DNA from: Melioribacter sp.
Lineage (GTDB): Bacteria; Bacteroidota; Ignavibacteria; Ignavibacteriales; Melioribacteraceae
NCBI GenBank assembly: GCA_003155655.1
Contig: PMDS01000135.1
Location: 18,636 to 82,635 of the forward strand
Length of the DNA: 64,000 nt
Direction: 5' to 3'
The position numbers and the translations under genes are program-made. The notes below the pieces were generated by a model, which made no database searches, was not told where the DNA came from, and saw nothing but the letters and a program-made list of their open reading frames with translations. The number at the start of each line of letters is the position of its first letter. The stretch's first letter is position 1. Shown here in pieces: positions 43,537 through 56,400 of the stretch.

Positions 43537-45084
43537 ATGAAGCCAACATTCACTATCGGGGTTACGGGGCATCGTGTGCTTAATAATGAATCTCAAATTA
43601 ATGAACTAGTTCTAAAAATTATACACAAATTATCCAATACTTATTGTCTAGGAAATTTATCGGATTTTTCATTTAAAGTGCTAACACCACTTGCTGAAGG
43701 TGCAGACAGGATCGTTGCGAATCAAATACTAAAACTGCCAAATTCAAATATAAAGGTTGTATTACCTTTTAATAAAAAAGAGTATAAAAAAGATTTTATT
43801 TCTAAGTCATCAAGACTAGAATTCGAATCTCTTTTAGCTAAAGCCAAAGAAGTCATTACTCTAAATGCAAATAAAATTAGTAATAATGAACAAAGAAATA
43901 TTGCTTATTTAAATTGTGGCAAATATAATGTTGATAATTGCGACTTATTAATAGCCATTTGGAATGGAAATCCCGCCTCTGGTGTAGGTGGAACTGGTGA
44001 TATAGTGCAATATGCAAGGGAAGTAAAAAGAGAGTTAATTATTATTAATCCTGAAAATTTAGATGTTATTTCAGAAGGGGAGTATAAAGATTATTGTTCG
44101 GAATTGAATAAAACAGTAATCAAAGGTGCAATACTTGAAAAACATTATAATGAACTCTTTTCAAGTGAGAGTAATAATATCAATGATTCCCTTACAAGAT
44201 TATCACTACAGTATAAAGAAGTGATTATTAAAAAAATGTTGCCCGATTATGTAAAATCTGACAGGCTTTCAATAAAAAGTCAATCCATATTTAGAAAATC
44301 GATGATGATCTTTTGGTTTACCTTCATTGCATTGTTTCTCATTAGTGCAGGAATTTCATTTGGCAACCGTGAAATACCCTCTTATCTTATTATTCTTGAG
44401 CTTGTTGTATTAATTCTAGCATTTATCGACTACTATTTTACAAAGAACCGTTCACACCCTGGCTGGATTGAAAACAGAATGATGGCCGAATATATTCGAA
44501 TTTTCATGTTCACTTCGATTTTCCCTTCAGATGCAATAGTAAATTTAATTAGAATGAGAAGAAAATATATATGGGCAAATAGAATAATTCTTATGCTGCT
44601 AATTAAAATTACCCCAATAAAATTTAAGAATTCATCCTTAGCAAATATCAAAGAGTTTTTAGGCAAATGGCTTTCATCTCAAATTGAATATCATTCAGCC
44701 AATAAAATCAGACACTATATTAAAGACGAACGCTGGAATAAAATATCAATTATTTGTTTCTGTCTTGCATTTATTGTTGTGATAATACATTTAACTGTTC
44801 AAACCTCATCAATTATTGAATCGACTTTGATCTTCCTGACCTTTGTATTACCGGCTTTTGTATCTACAATCGCTGCATTGCGGTATGTCAGAAATGATAA
44901 GGCTTACTCATTTAACAGTGAAATCATGTTTTCTATAATAGAAGAATATCAAAACAAGTTAGATAAATGCATGACTATAAAAGAAATTGGAAAAATAGTT
45001 GAAGAATTAGGTTTTATTTTTATAAATGAATTAGAACGGTGGTATATAACAGCTAAATCGCATGAATTAGAACTGGCGCTATAA
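43537..45084 (+). CDS. SLOG-domain sensor fused to paired transmembrane segments (SLATT-like effector)
   Basis: 515 aa. Residues 1 to about 190 are a SLOG nucleotide-sensing fold: FTIGVTGHRVL, VLTPLAEGADRIVA, CDLLIAIWNGNPASGVGGTGD, then ELIIINP. The rest carries four membrane helices in two pairs: about 256-276 and 284-301, then 402-420 and 428-446, each followed by helical segments, as in SLATT (SMODS/SLOG-associating two-TM) effectors. The known pattern is that SLOG binds a nucleotide signal and the TM part perforates the membrane, killing the infected cell. Preceded by GAGGGTGGT ribosome site. The TIR gene follows after 118 bp in the same direction, so a signal-effector pair is likely. Ligand is not known. 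Confidence 0.8.
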   Translation: MKPTFTIGVTGHRVLNNESQINELVLKIIHKLSNTYCLGNLSDFSFKVLTPLAEGADRIVANQILKLPNSNIKVVLPFNKKEYKKDFISKSSRLEFESLLAKAKEVITLNANKISNNEQRNIAYLNCGKYNVDNCDLLIAIWNGNPASGVGGTGDIVQYAREVKRELIIINPENLDVISEGEYKDYCSELNKTVIKGAILEKHYNELFSSESNNINDSLTRLSLQYKEVIIKKMLPDYVKSDRLSIKSQSIFRKSMMIFWFTFIALFLISAGISFGNREIPSYLIILELVVLILAFIDYYFTKNRSHPGWIENRMMAEYIRIFMFTSIFPSDAIVNLIRMRRKYIWANRIILMLLIKITPIKFKNSSLANIKEFLGKWLSSQIEYHSANKIRHYIKDERWNKISIICFCLAFIVVIIHLTVQTSSIIESTLIFLTFVLPAFVSTIAALRYVRNDKAYSFNSEIMFSIIEEYQNKLDKCMTIKEIGKIVEELGFIFINELERWYITAKSHELELAL

Positions 45085-45202
45085 ATTATTATGGAGGCTA
45101 TAGTAAAAGCTCCAATCGTTTAATTACATAATATATTTGAAGAATTATACTTTTGGTCGATATTTAATAATATAAGCTAAGAATAATTATTTAGAGGGAA
45201 CT

Positions 45203-47419
45203 TTGCCACACGATGTTTTTATCTCTCATAAATCAGAAGACCGTAGAATCGTCAATAAAGTCATATCAATCCTCCAGGATGTCAATATTAGATGCTGGGT
45301 ATCGCATAAAGATATTCCTGAAGAAATATATAAGGAAACAGACCTTTGGCCTCCATTAATAAATCAGGCAATTGACACTGCCAGAGTTATTGTATTAGTA
45401 TTGTCAGAGAAAGCAAGAAATTCCGATTTTATAACCTATGAAATAACGCGGGCGCGCAAGGAAGATAAACCTGTGATAATATTCAGTCTAGGTGAAAAAA
45501 TTGGACTACCACAAAATCTTACGAAGGAGGTTGTTGAATATTTCGATGAAAAGCAACGAATTGAAGTGAGTTCCGAGGTGATGAGTGGTTATGTTAGGAA
45601 GAATTGGGAGTGTGATGAATTAATTGAGGAACAAATACATAATCTCTACACTGCTGTAAAATATATTCTTTCTATTCATGATGACATTCCGGATTTAAGT
45701 AATAATATAAAGTTAAATCCCCTTGACAGTATTCCAATTAAAAAGCGTATACCTGTTAAACCAATAATTTCATATAATGTAACAGACTATCAAGAAATTC
45801 CGATCGATCCTAGTATTGTGTGGGGTTTAAATAGAAAATCGTTTTTAGGAATATTTACTGGGGAAAGCATATTCAGTATCAAGGATTATTTATCAATAAC
45901 TGAGCAAAACTTAGATGATGCAAAACATGGGCTAAAAAATATTAGTTTACCGACACGATCATGGTTTAAAATAAAAGATAATTATTTCATGAGAATTCCC
46001 CATGATGAGAAAGAGTTTGAAGAATATGTCTTAACTCCAGGTTTTGGGCAATATTATGAGCGAATCTATGATGAAGAATCCTCTCTCCTTGGCTTTTGTC
46101 TTGACATTGACCTAGACTCTATAATTCAGGGAAGTGATAATATTGCTATTTGGTGCCAAAGTGTTAGTCATATTTTTGATCCCATGCATGTATCTTTTGT
46201 AATTAATATAAAGATGAAAGGAATTCATCAAAAGTCACTTAACCTTGTCAAAATAAAAAATGAATTAGATCGATTCAAAATAGCTACAGAGGTTTCATTT
46301 CTAGTTGAGAAACCTGTATTTAAGTCCGAGCAGTTTTTCAAAAATATAGATGAAACAAAGTTTCGTGTCTCTAATAAAGAACCAAATTCAGATGATAAGG
46401 AAAATGTTTTTGTTCTTTGGATGTGGAAAGTCATACCATATTTTACAAAAAATCCAGTATTTCCTACAATTAAGAAGTATTTTTTTGATGAATGTGAAGG
46501 CACTTATTTTCGCTTAATGGCAAAGCTTGATAAAGAGGATTGGGAAATAAAATTTCAGAGTAGTAACACAAAGGATGTTGAAGAGTATCTATCCCATTTA
46601 TGGACAAATGCGTTAAATTTTAATTTGAATAAGACTGGAATAGAGGAGATGTATAGAGAAATGCTTACTTTGACAGAACGACTTCTACCCAATAAATTGG
46701 AATCCTTAATTGAAGCATATGCTGGAAGTAAGTGTCCGCCAGTAGGTATGATAGCTTTAAGGTACATTCTTGAGAAACGTTGTGACACACCTTCGGAAAG
46801 TGATTTCCTAATGGTTGGATATTTATCAACTGACCATCTTATTGATTGCTGGATTGAGGGAACTGATTTGATAATTGAAAGATTCCCAATTTCTTATCTT
46901 AGTTCAACAAAAGGTCCAATTCTCCCCACTTTGTTCCTAGGGTTACTCAGAAAATATAATGATTTAGCTGCAGAAAGCATAAGAAACGAGCTTTCTGTAA
47001 AAATTAATTCCATCAAAAGTATATTAGAAATGTACTCAAGAATGTTGGATCCAGAATTATTTATGATTTATAAATTAAATCTCTTGCAAGAAAAAAGGGA
47101 TCAGTATGCCATCAATTTTCTCAAAATATTCATTCGAGAAACCGGAAAAATAGGGATAATGAGACTGATACGTTCGGGTTTCAGGATATTTCTTTCAATT
47201 AATGCGATTCAGGAAGGTATATTATTTGATCCGAATATTTGGTGGATGTTTTTATCAAAAAAAAATAATTCTGAGGTTATAAAGGAATATTTGTCTATAG
47301 AGGATTATAGATTACGGGCAGTCTTTGGCTTATGCACAAATGAAGAATTTAATCTAGTTGATAAAGACCCTGGGTTGGTTGATTTTATTAAAATGTGCCG
47401 TCGAGTTAAGAATATTTGA
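45203..47419 (+). CDS. TIR-domain protein with large uncharacterised C-terminal region
   Basis: 738 aa. The N-terminal TIR domain (about 1-125) has DVFISHKSEDRRIV, CWVSHKDIPE, VIVLVLSEKARNSDFITYEI and KPVIIFSLG. Glu80 in ITYEI is in the position of the catalytic Glu of NAD-cleaving TIRs. The remaining 600 residues are alpha/beta and then helical (YREMLTLTERLLPNKLESL and following), without a recognised family; they may be the sensing region. TIR enzymes convert NAD to signal nucleotides or just deplete NAD. The SLOG-TM gene upstream and the giant gene 18 bp downstream suggest one system. TTG start at 45203, ten bases after AGAGGGA. Confidence 0.85.
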   Translation: MPHDVFISHKSEDRRIVNKVISILQDVNIRCWVSHKDIPEEIYKETDLWPPLINQAIDTARVIVLVLSEKARNSDFITYEITRARKEDKPVIIFSLGEKIGLPQNLTKEVVEYFDEKQRIEVSSEVMSGYVRKNWECDELIEEQIHNLYTAVKYILSIHDDIPDLSNNIKLNPLDSIPIKKRIPVKPIISYNVTDYQEIPIDPSIVWGLNRKSFLGIFTGESIFSIKDYLSITEQNLDDAKHGLKNISLPTRSWFKIKDNYFMRIPHDEKEFEEYVLTPGFGQYYERIYDEESSLLGFCLDIDLDSIIQGSDNIAIWCQSVSHIFDPMHVSFVINIKMKGIHQKSLNLVKIKNELDRFKIATEVSFLVEKPVFKSEQFFKNIDETKFRVSNKEPNSDDKENVFVLWMWKVIPYFTKNPVFPTIKKYFFDECEGTYFRLMAKLDKEDWEIKFQSSNTKDVEEYLSHLWTNALNFNLNKTGIEEMYREMLTLTERLLPNKLESLIEAYAGSKCPPVGMIALRYILEKRCDTPSESDFLMVGYLSTDHLIDCWIEGTDLIIERFPISYLSSTKGPILPTLFLGLLRKYNDLAAESIRNELSVKINSIKSILEMYSRMLDPELFMIYKLNLLQEKRDQYAINFLKIFIRETGKIGIMRLIRSGFRIFLSINAIQEGILFDPNIWWMFLSKKNNSEVIKEYLSIEDYRLRAVFGLCTNEEFNLVDKDPGLVDFIKMCRRVKNI

Positions 47420-47437
47420 CGGTTGGGAGATTTTATC

Positions 47438-50400
47438 ATGAAACACTTCAACGCTCTTTGCGAATGGTATTTCTGCTGTTGTTTAAAAAGTTCACCGAAA
47501 AACACACAAACTTTTCTGTCATTGCTTGAAACAATTGATAATAAAGAAACTGATCCTCAGAGTTTTCTGAACGCTCTGGATGAATTCCCTTTGTTTGAAA
47601 TTTGGATGCAAATTTATTCACTTCCAAAAATGCTTTATTCTTTCCATAGAAATGATATAGCGAATGAATTGAAACAGACACGAATAGATAAATTCTTTGA
47701 CTATTTGATTAACTCCTTACCGATGGAATTAAAACAAGGGTTTGAAAATGTTATTGATTGTTATTTCCGGGAAGATTTCAAGGGAATACTAGATGGAATC
47801 TCATTAATAATCAGCCAACTTAAGCGGCCTGATATTGTTCAGGCTGGACTCAATACAAAAAATTTCGAAGTCCCTTATTTGGATATGCTAGAATATCTAC
47901 CGCATAATATTCTAATGAGTTTTATAAATGATTTAGCGGATAATGTCGAGAGCAAAATCGAATTTAGAAATTACTTTGAGAGCAAACCGATAATTAGAAA
48001 TTTCATAGAGGAGGGAACACTTCATAAATTTGGGAGACTCTCTTTTTTACTTTCAATTTTCATTGAAAATTCTGTAACTGATGGAGGATATCAGGATGAA
48101 ATTCTTCACAAGTTGTGGAAATGCTCTACTGTCCCAGAAATGGAACCGGACATTGTCTATGCTTACATTTCTACTAAATACGGCAAGAATAATATTAAAT
48201 CATTCGAAATGAAAGACCAACTTTTAGAGGACTTGTTTTTTGAGTACAAATCTCTTGAAAATTTAAGAAAATTAATAACTCAATTTGATGCAAATAACTA
48301 TCTAGAGAAAATATTTCGGGCGAAGATGATGGGACTTGATAGTGAAAATCCTGAAGAAATTACAGCATTACCGATTATTATTTGGCAATCAGCTTTGCTG
48401 AACTACGCAATAAAACTTGATCCAGATCGTTTGGCTAAATATCTAACGGAAAATAAGTATTGGGAACTTTCTGGGAATCATAGGGAAATGGAGGTCGAAA
48501 TCTTTTCCAGAGTGGAGTCTTTTAGAACTCATGGAAGAGAAAAGGAAAAAGTTGTTCAAAACTCGGAATATATTATTAAACAATTTTCTTCCCTGCTTCG
48601 GTTGAAAATTTCGGATGTTAGAAAAATTCTCATTAAAATTAAACCTAATCGGGAGCAGAACAAGACAAAATACACTTTTGATATTAATCCTAAATATAAC
48701 TGGATATTTTATTCCCCGTGGATTAATCTTAATAGGCATCCTGGCGGAAATTACTGGTTTACAAAGTTAGGCGATAAGATTCGTTATCCAATGGTGTTAA
48801 AATCAGTAAATCTTATAAGGCTTATTGATTCAGCCCTTATAGCTCAGAAAATTATTCAGAATGTACAGAACGATATAAACACCGACGAATTTGTATCCTT
48901 AATTGTCCATGCTTCTGATGTAATTTCAATATTCCGCCCATGGCTAAAAGCATGCGAAAATGAAGCGATAATTACTGATAATAAAATAAAAAAAATCAAT
49001 GTGGATTTAACAGGATTTGCTCTTTTTCAGCATCGTCAAATTCAAATTATCCAAAGGGGTTACTACCAATCTTTAAAACCCGAGAGATTTTATGAATTGT
49101 TAAAGCGTTTAAACGAAAGCACTCATACTGTTAATATACAAAGCGAGAAATATCTTTTTAGTAATGTAATATTTCCGCAAACCCTACTTTCGTGGATTAT
49201 GGATTGTTATATGGGTGCGTATGCAAATAATCCTGCTGGGAAATGGATCAAATATTTAGAAGATATTTATAATATTTTTAAAATGAATGCTGAGAAACAG
49301 GATGATAGAAACAAACGAAACTCTGCATTGTTGATTCGTTATCTTCTGAAACGAGAATTAAATGATCTCTCTATTGAGGAAGATTGGGAAAAATCGAAAA
49401 CTGGATGGGAAATGCCTTTTGAAAAATTATTATTATCTCCGAAACTACCCCCTGAAAACTGGTTAAAAAAAGATTGGAAAGAAACACCCAATATTAAACC
49501 AATTAATATTTCAATTAGGATTGCGCAAAGGTATATAGCAAGTATTAGCCAAAAAAGATTTATTCTAAATCATCCTACAGAAGAATGGAAAAACAATTGG
49601 ATTCAATTCCTTTGTAACCTCAACTTTAAAATAGACCTAAATAGATTTTTAAGTATTCTTCTAACTGAACTAGTCGAAGACAAAATTTTATTTAATAAAC
49701 TAGACATAGAAGAAAAAGAACTTCTGTTTTATGTATTGCTTGAATTTGGGAACGCTTATAATCTGGACAGGCTTTTTAATGTCTTTTTCTCAAAAATTGA
49801 AAGTAGTTATTTTATCGAAGGAGACAAGCATACTTTAGATCTGCGACTTGAATTGCTTCAAGGGATGTATCAAGCTGTGTGGATTTATTCAAAATTTGGA
49901 CAACGAAGACTAAAGGCAGAGGATCCTCTAAGAAATAAACTGGAAGAATTACTCAAGCTAGAAGTTTTAAAGGATTATATCAATAGAATAATCATGTATG
50001 AACGAAAATATATGAGCATTCAAAACCCGCTTTTGGGAAAATTGCGAGAATTAGAAGAAAAGAATATTTCAGGAAAATACTTGCTTCAGTCATCAAGAAT
50101 AATCAATGGCAGCGTTCAGACTACATCGGAAGAATCATATATCTTATTACCAATAATTGATGATGCTAACTTCGGAATGAATTTGTCGGCAGCAGTCTAT
50201 GACCCTCAATCTAAAACAATGAAAATTATTATTGATGATTTTGATCTAAGCGGTATTGCCAATCTCTTTATGACAGGACTGGATGAAAAAAGTATCAATG
50301 AAGCTTTACATAAAAATCATAATGATGCTCTTGCATTTTATATTGGATCAGAAAAAATTAGAGAAGGAGTATATTGTCATAATTTTAACTGCGGTTTAAA

Positions 50401-53400
50401 GGATTACGTTTGTCAAGTGAATTCAATTGAAAATCTCACGTACAACTATGCTGATGCTGTTAAAATCAGACTATGCTGGGATAGCCAATTAAAAAAAAGA
50501 ACTGTGCAAGACAATGTGATTGAATTAGTGAGAAAAAAGGATTCAGGCCCTAATTTAATTCACAAAGCAGAAGTTAGATATGGTAAAAACGAGTTTTCAG
50601 TAATTGAATTGTTGGGTGCTGGAAAAGAATCAATATTGAAATTGGAAACAAACATAATTGAAAAGTGGTATCCCGATATTTCTAGAATTTATGCTAATTT
50701 TGAGTTCATAGAAAAGGTAGACTTTGTAGTAAATCGAGAGGGTAAAAAAGAACCAATTTATAAAAAATTAACAGAACTGCTTCTCAGTAGTGATGATAAT
50801 TTCCCAATTATAATACTAACATTTATAGAAACCAAAATATGCCCAGAAACAGGAAAATATGCCTTACTGTTTTCTCTTAATCCAGGAAAGAACTACCTGT
50901 TATATTATGATGAATTTTGTGAAGAAGATATTGTCTTGTTGCTGGATGAAATAAAAAGGCTCTCTAACCCAACGGGTCTCATAGTAAACTTTAAACCCGT
51001 TTTTATTGAAGAGAAAGTTAAACTTTCATTAATTAAGAATAATTCAATATACTCCATAGAAAATTATGATAATTTAAAATCTCCATTTGATTATCGTAAC
51101 CTCAAGTGGAAAAACATTTTTAATATGGATGCCTTTTCTGAATTGATCGGAAAATTTGAAAAAAATACTGAATCTGAGGATGAAGACTTTTACGAAATAT
51201 CGGATCCAGGTTCTCTTATCGCAAAAAAAATAAAAAATACAAATGACTGGTTCTATCATCTTGAAAGAAATAGAATCCAGGGGTTCCCTGAGAAAATTAA
51301 AATAGTTTGGGATGAAAACCACTATCCAAATGGGGATCAAGTCGAATTTATTAAATCTGCATGGAATGATGTAGGTCAAAGGAAATGCAGCGTTAAGTGC
51401 TCTTATGTAGATGTTTTCAAAATAGAATCTTACAATTATGTAAAGCATTTAAATAAATACTTAATGATGAATCAATATGATATTATTCAAATTACAAATG
51501 CGTTTCTTAGTAAAGGTACAGGTCCCGGAAAAACAGGTATACGTGGAATAACCAACGAATTAATCAATGTATGGGTGGATAGCGATTCGATGACATTGAG
51601 ACCTATATCGGGAGAAATCTCTAAAATTAATCAGGAATATTATAATGGAAGAGATTTTTATATTTCGCGGAATCCGGAGTTCAAAACTTTACAGAATGCA
51701 ATTTCAATACAGTGTCCAGAACAAGTTTACAACATGTGGAACGATGGTTTTTTTCAAGGAATCTTTGTGTGCAAACCAAAGGATCCAAGAATATCATCTC
51801 GTTATACAGTTGTCTGGTATAAGGGAAATGGTGATTCGTATGAGTTTTCTGCTCCAACTGAAATTATAATTCACACTCCTCTCAAGACTCCCATTCAATT
51901 GTATTTTAAAATTACTGCTGAAGCGATAGAGGGTGATTGGAAATGTAAAATTTCGTCACGTAGGATTAATGTTCGGGGGCTATGGAATATCTCGGAGAAT
52001 GAATCGAGACCTACGGGTGAATATGTAGGAAGACTCAACAATTTCTCGGCATATGAAACTAAGGGGGGGTGTTTAGAAAAATCCGAAGTATCCTCAAAAA
52101 ATTTACAGAATAATAAATGGAAAGTATCTCAGCTAGGAACTAAGTTGAATTGGAGAATTTCCGTCGAATCGGATGTTAGATTCATGGAGGGGTTTACACA
52201 AAATAAAGATCCTAGAGCAGTTATCCTCAAAGATGTCAATCTAGAAGAAGAAAATTTAACTTTAAGCGGAAAATATACATCGGATATTAGAAGATTCTTT
52301 GAGTTGAAACATGATTTTATTATTGTCGAAAAGAAAGGGGGACTTGATACACCGGCTGAGGATCCAACCAGAAAGTATAAAAAAACTCTTGATGACTACT
52401 TTAGTAATCTACGACCTATCTCTTTAGACGCACGCTATTTTGCCGAATCCGACTGCATCGAGATTTTTGATCAAAATTATCGGTTTCCGGTGATTCAACA
52501 TGGGAGTGTAAAATGGATTAGACAATTGAATGTCCATAGAGATGGTGGACCGTTTATCACTACGGCTGTCTACAGTCCTGTGGCAAAAGCATGTCTGATA
52601 AAAGAGGGTCAACAATATTTTGCTTCCTTTAAAATCAATTATGAGAATTTGGATGAGTTCAGAGGAGCCAGGGGACTAAACAGGGTGATATACCTAAACT
52701 CATATCTTTATTATGTAGGAGAAGTAACTATTGACCCCGTAACTTCACTAGAGCTAAACGAAACGCATCATCGTTTTGAAAGCGGGTATGGACAGAATTT
52801 CCTTTTTCCGGAGAGCAAGTTATTATATAAAGGCCAGAAATTTGATGTTCTTGATAATGTATTGTACCCTGGAGATTCTGTCTCAAGTGTTAGATTTGAA
52901 CTTCAGGGAAGTACAATTATTCTTAATATTCAAGTAATCCATTACTCTGAAGGAAGGACACTCTTTTATCAAAAAAATAAATACGATTTACTTCACATAC
53001 TTCATCTAAAAAATGTTAATGGTACAGTTGTTGTCGATTATGTGGAAGGATTTGATAACACTAAAAATGAAGGTTATCGTAAATACTTCAGATCAAACGC
53101 TATTTTAAACGACACTGACAAAACAAAAATATTAGCCAGGTTTAATAATAACCCCGAGAAAGAAAGATCCGTTATTCTTGGAAGGTTAAATGAAGACAAA
53201 TTTATTAAAAACAAAAAAGTTGAATATGATCATGTCGTCCTTTCTTTTTTTGAAACAGTAGAGAGGAATCGACTTTTAAGCAAGGAAAAGTTCCTATTTA
53301 ACATGGTCGCAATTCAAAAAATAAGCAATGACTATATATTGGTGCTAGAACCTTATCGCGATTTTGATATAGAGGATATTGGAAATGATATAATGAATGC

Positions 53401-56400
53401 AAGTATTATCGTTCTTAAGAGACAATTTTCAGTGAGGGAAGATATGTTGGGCAAACTCGCCTCTGTGAAAGATTATTGTCAAAAGAATAAATTAATCCTT
53501 GCCCGTTTAATATATAATAGCGGTAAGAAAAGAATTGAAGCTTCTATGATCGAAGGAATGCCACCTAGGAATATGGAGGTTCTTAATAACCTTATTAGAG
53601 ATGGCAAATGTTATTATGGGACCTTTTATAAGTATCTGGATGAAGCAAAGAATATTCTTATTATAGAATTGAGCCCGGGTGTATTCGTTCATATTGATGC
53701 CCTAGAACATATTATTAACGATAAGAATAAAATTGTTGAGCGCGACAGATTAAAAATAGAAGAGGCTGAATCGGAGAATGGTGGGAAAACTGTTAATAAG
53801 AAGTACAAAATCTCAATCGCCTTTCATGGTGATGCAAGTTTTATCGGCGAAGAGAAACGTCCAGCGGTGGTGCTTCCGTTGTCAAATCTGTTCAATCGTT
53901 CAGTATTCGAAAATAAAATCTTTACACTTAAATATTGGTCAAATAATAATTTTACAATTGGTGATTTTCCAAACCTTGTAGCGGGAATAAATTTCCAGGA
54001 ATTTGTTTGGAATAATGGAGGGAAAGACAATCTATCAGGTGTCATCAAATTGATGTCTAATAATCATCCTAAAATTGCTACCATATCCCGGATTCAGGAA
54101 TACAACGGATATAGAAATCTAATTTCCCCGGCAGTAAATATTAATTCAGGGTTATTAGAAATTAATAAGGAGGATTTATCAGTCAGGTTTCATTCTTATG
54201 GAGTAAACAATAATTCAGAAAAATTAAGATGGGAAAACTTGTCGTTTTTTGATTTATCAGTGGAAGAAATTATTAACAGGATTCACAATGAAATTTGGAC
54301 CTATCATGATAGCGAAACAGGGACTTGGATCAAAAAAGAGAGCGGTTTTGAAATTCAATATCAAACATTGTTACCAAATACTATAGAATATCATTTTGAT
54401 TCCACTGAAAAATCGCCCGGGATAATTTTCTTTTCGAAAGGGAATGATGGTTTATATTTAAGATATAAGTGTCATGAATTTGAGAAATACGGGTTACCCA
54501 TCAGAGTATTAATTCAATCGCTCTCGAATAAACATTCTGGTGCAACTTATGCCTTTGCTGGAAGAAGTGCTAATGATACAATGTGGGTTGAAATTATTCC
54601 CGGAAGAATTGCTCAGTTGTCTGAAAAACTCATAGTCTGGAATAATAAAGGATTAGAAATATCGATGGAAAATTTTAACTGGCAAAATGTTGCTGTTGGT
54701 GATCTGCTGGAACTGGAATTACTTGTTAAAAACGATCTTGATATTGAAAAAATCAGTTTTATTAAATGGAAAGAAGGTGTACGGAACCTGCTTGGTGAGA
54801 AAAAATGTTTTATACCGGTATTAGAAAATAATTCTGACATAGGAGAACTATTATTAGGATCCAAGAACCTTTCGGTAAAATTACCTATAGTAATTCCTGA
54901 AATTAAAGCAGGTTCAATTGTAATTCTGAACTATGAAAATAAAATCAGTTTATTAACTTCACAAACCGGATCAAAAAACTATCCCTCCCAGGACGACACT
55001 GTGTTTATTTCTGTAGTAGATAAATCATTCAAAGTAATTGGATTTGAAGATTTTAGCGTATTACCTGAAATTAAACATCATGCTGCAGACTGGAAAAATG
55101 ATCATTTATTTACATTGTTCTTTAAAATGAATGAGGATGGAATTATTTCTTCAAATCTGAACGGCTTTCAAGAGTTTCTTGATCTAATCGATGGTCCGAT
55201 ACCAGTAACGGTAGAATATATTAATATAGAGAAAAAACTCATTTATTTTTCCAGAAGATTTCAGAACAACCCTGATTTTATTAGGGATGGACAGAAGTCC
55301 ATCGCAAAAATTGTCGGATATTCGAAGATTACAAATAAGCTGATATTAAAAAGTGGTTCACAATTTTTCCTCCTCTCGGGTAATAAATTAATTTCAGGTA
55401 TCCCTGAAGAAGTGTTTTTAATAAAAACATTTGTTGAATCATTTAAATTAAGGGAAATATGGATAAGAAAAGAAAATGGTTTAATAGAATGCGGTATAAT
55501 TTCTGATCTTTCAAAAGATAAATCGACGAATAACAGCGAGAAGGATATCAAAATAGAATTTTCTGAAATTATTTCAGAAAAGAGTGACAGCGAATTAATA
55601 AAAGGAGTGATATGCAAATCGCACGATTCCCTGATGTATTATTGGATTCCAGAAAAATGTTTGACATGGACAAAATTATCTGTATCCCAGTTCAGAAACA
55701 TTTTTATCAACAATGCTCGTACTGGTTTTAAAGCTAAATTAAAAACTGTGAGGGGAATTACATATGCATCTATTATTGAGGTTCACGAAATAAAAAATGA
55801 ATTTCGATCACTTGAGTTAGGAATAGAAATACAGGTTTTTGTTATAGGCAAATATGAAGTGCAATCGAGTAATGAAACCCACTATTTAGTCCAATCAACA
55901 CGTTCTGGAATGGTATTTAGATGTATTACCATTGGCACTTCAGACTTAGGAAATGTAGGACGAGATATGCGAGTATCTGTGGAGATAATTGATAAAGTTT
56001 GGGGTGTCCCGAGTTCCATTATTTCCCGTTACGGTATAAAAACAATCAAACTTGATTTCCCTTCTTCTTTCGAATCGATGGATGCCGTTTATAAAAATCT
56101 TGCTTCAATGACAGACGCAGAAGTAACCGCGAAGCTAGATGAATATTCTGAAATTCAATTTAAAGATTTTACTTTGGATGAAATTGAAAGATATCTTTAT
56201 CTATTTTATCGCAAAGGGGACTCATTAAATTATGAAAAAATGGAAAAACTGTCAGATGAATGGTATCGTCGTAGTTTTTCCAGAAGCCATTATTACCTCG
56301 CATATGCGATAATCGCAATTTTGATTCTTAACAAATCTCAAACAAGGAGAAAAAGTGCCATTAAACTACTTAAACAAATATGTATACGTGCATTTCGAAG

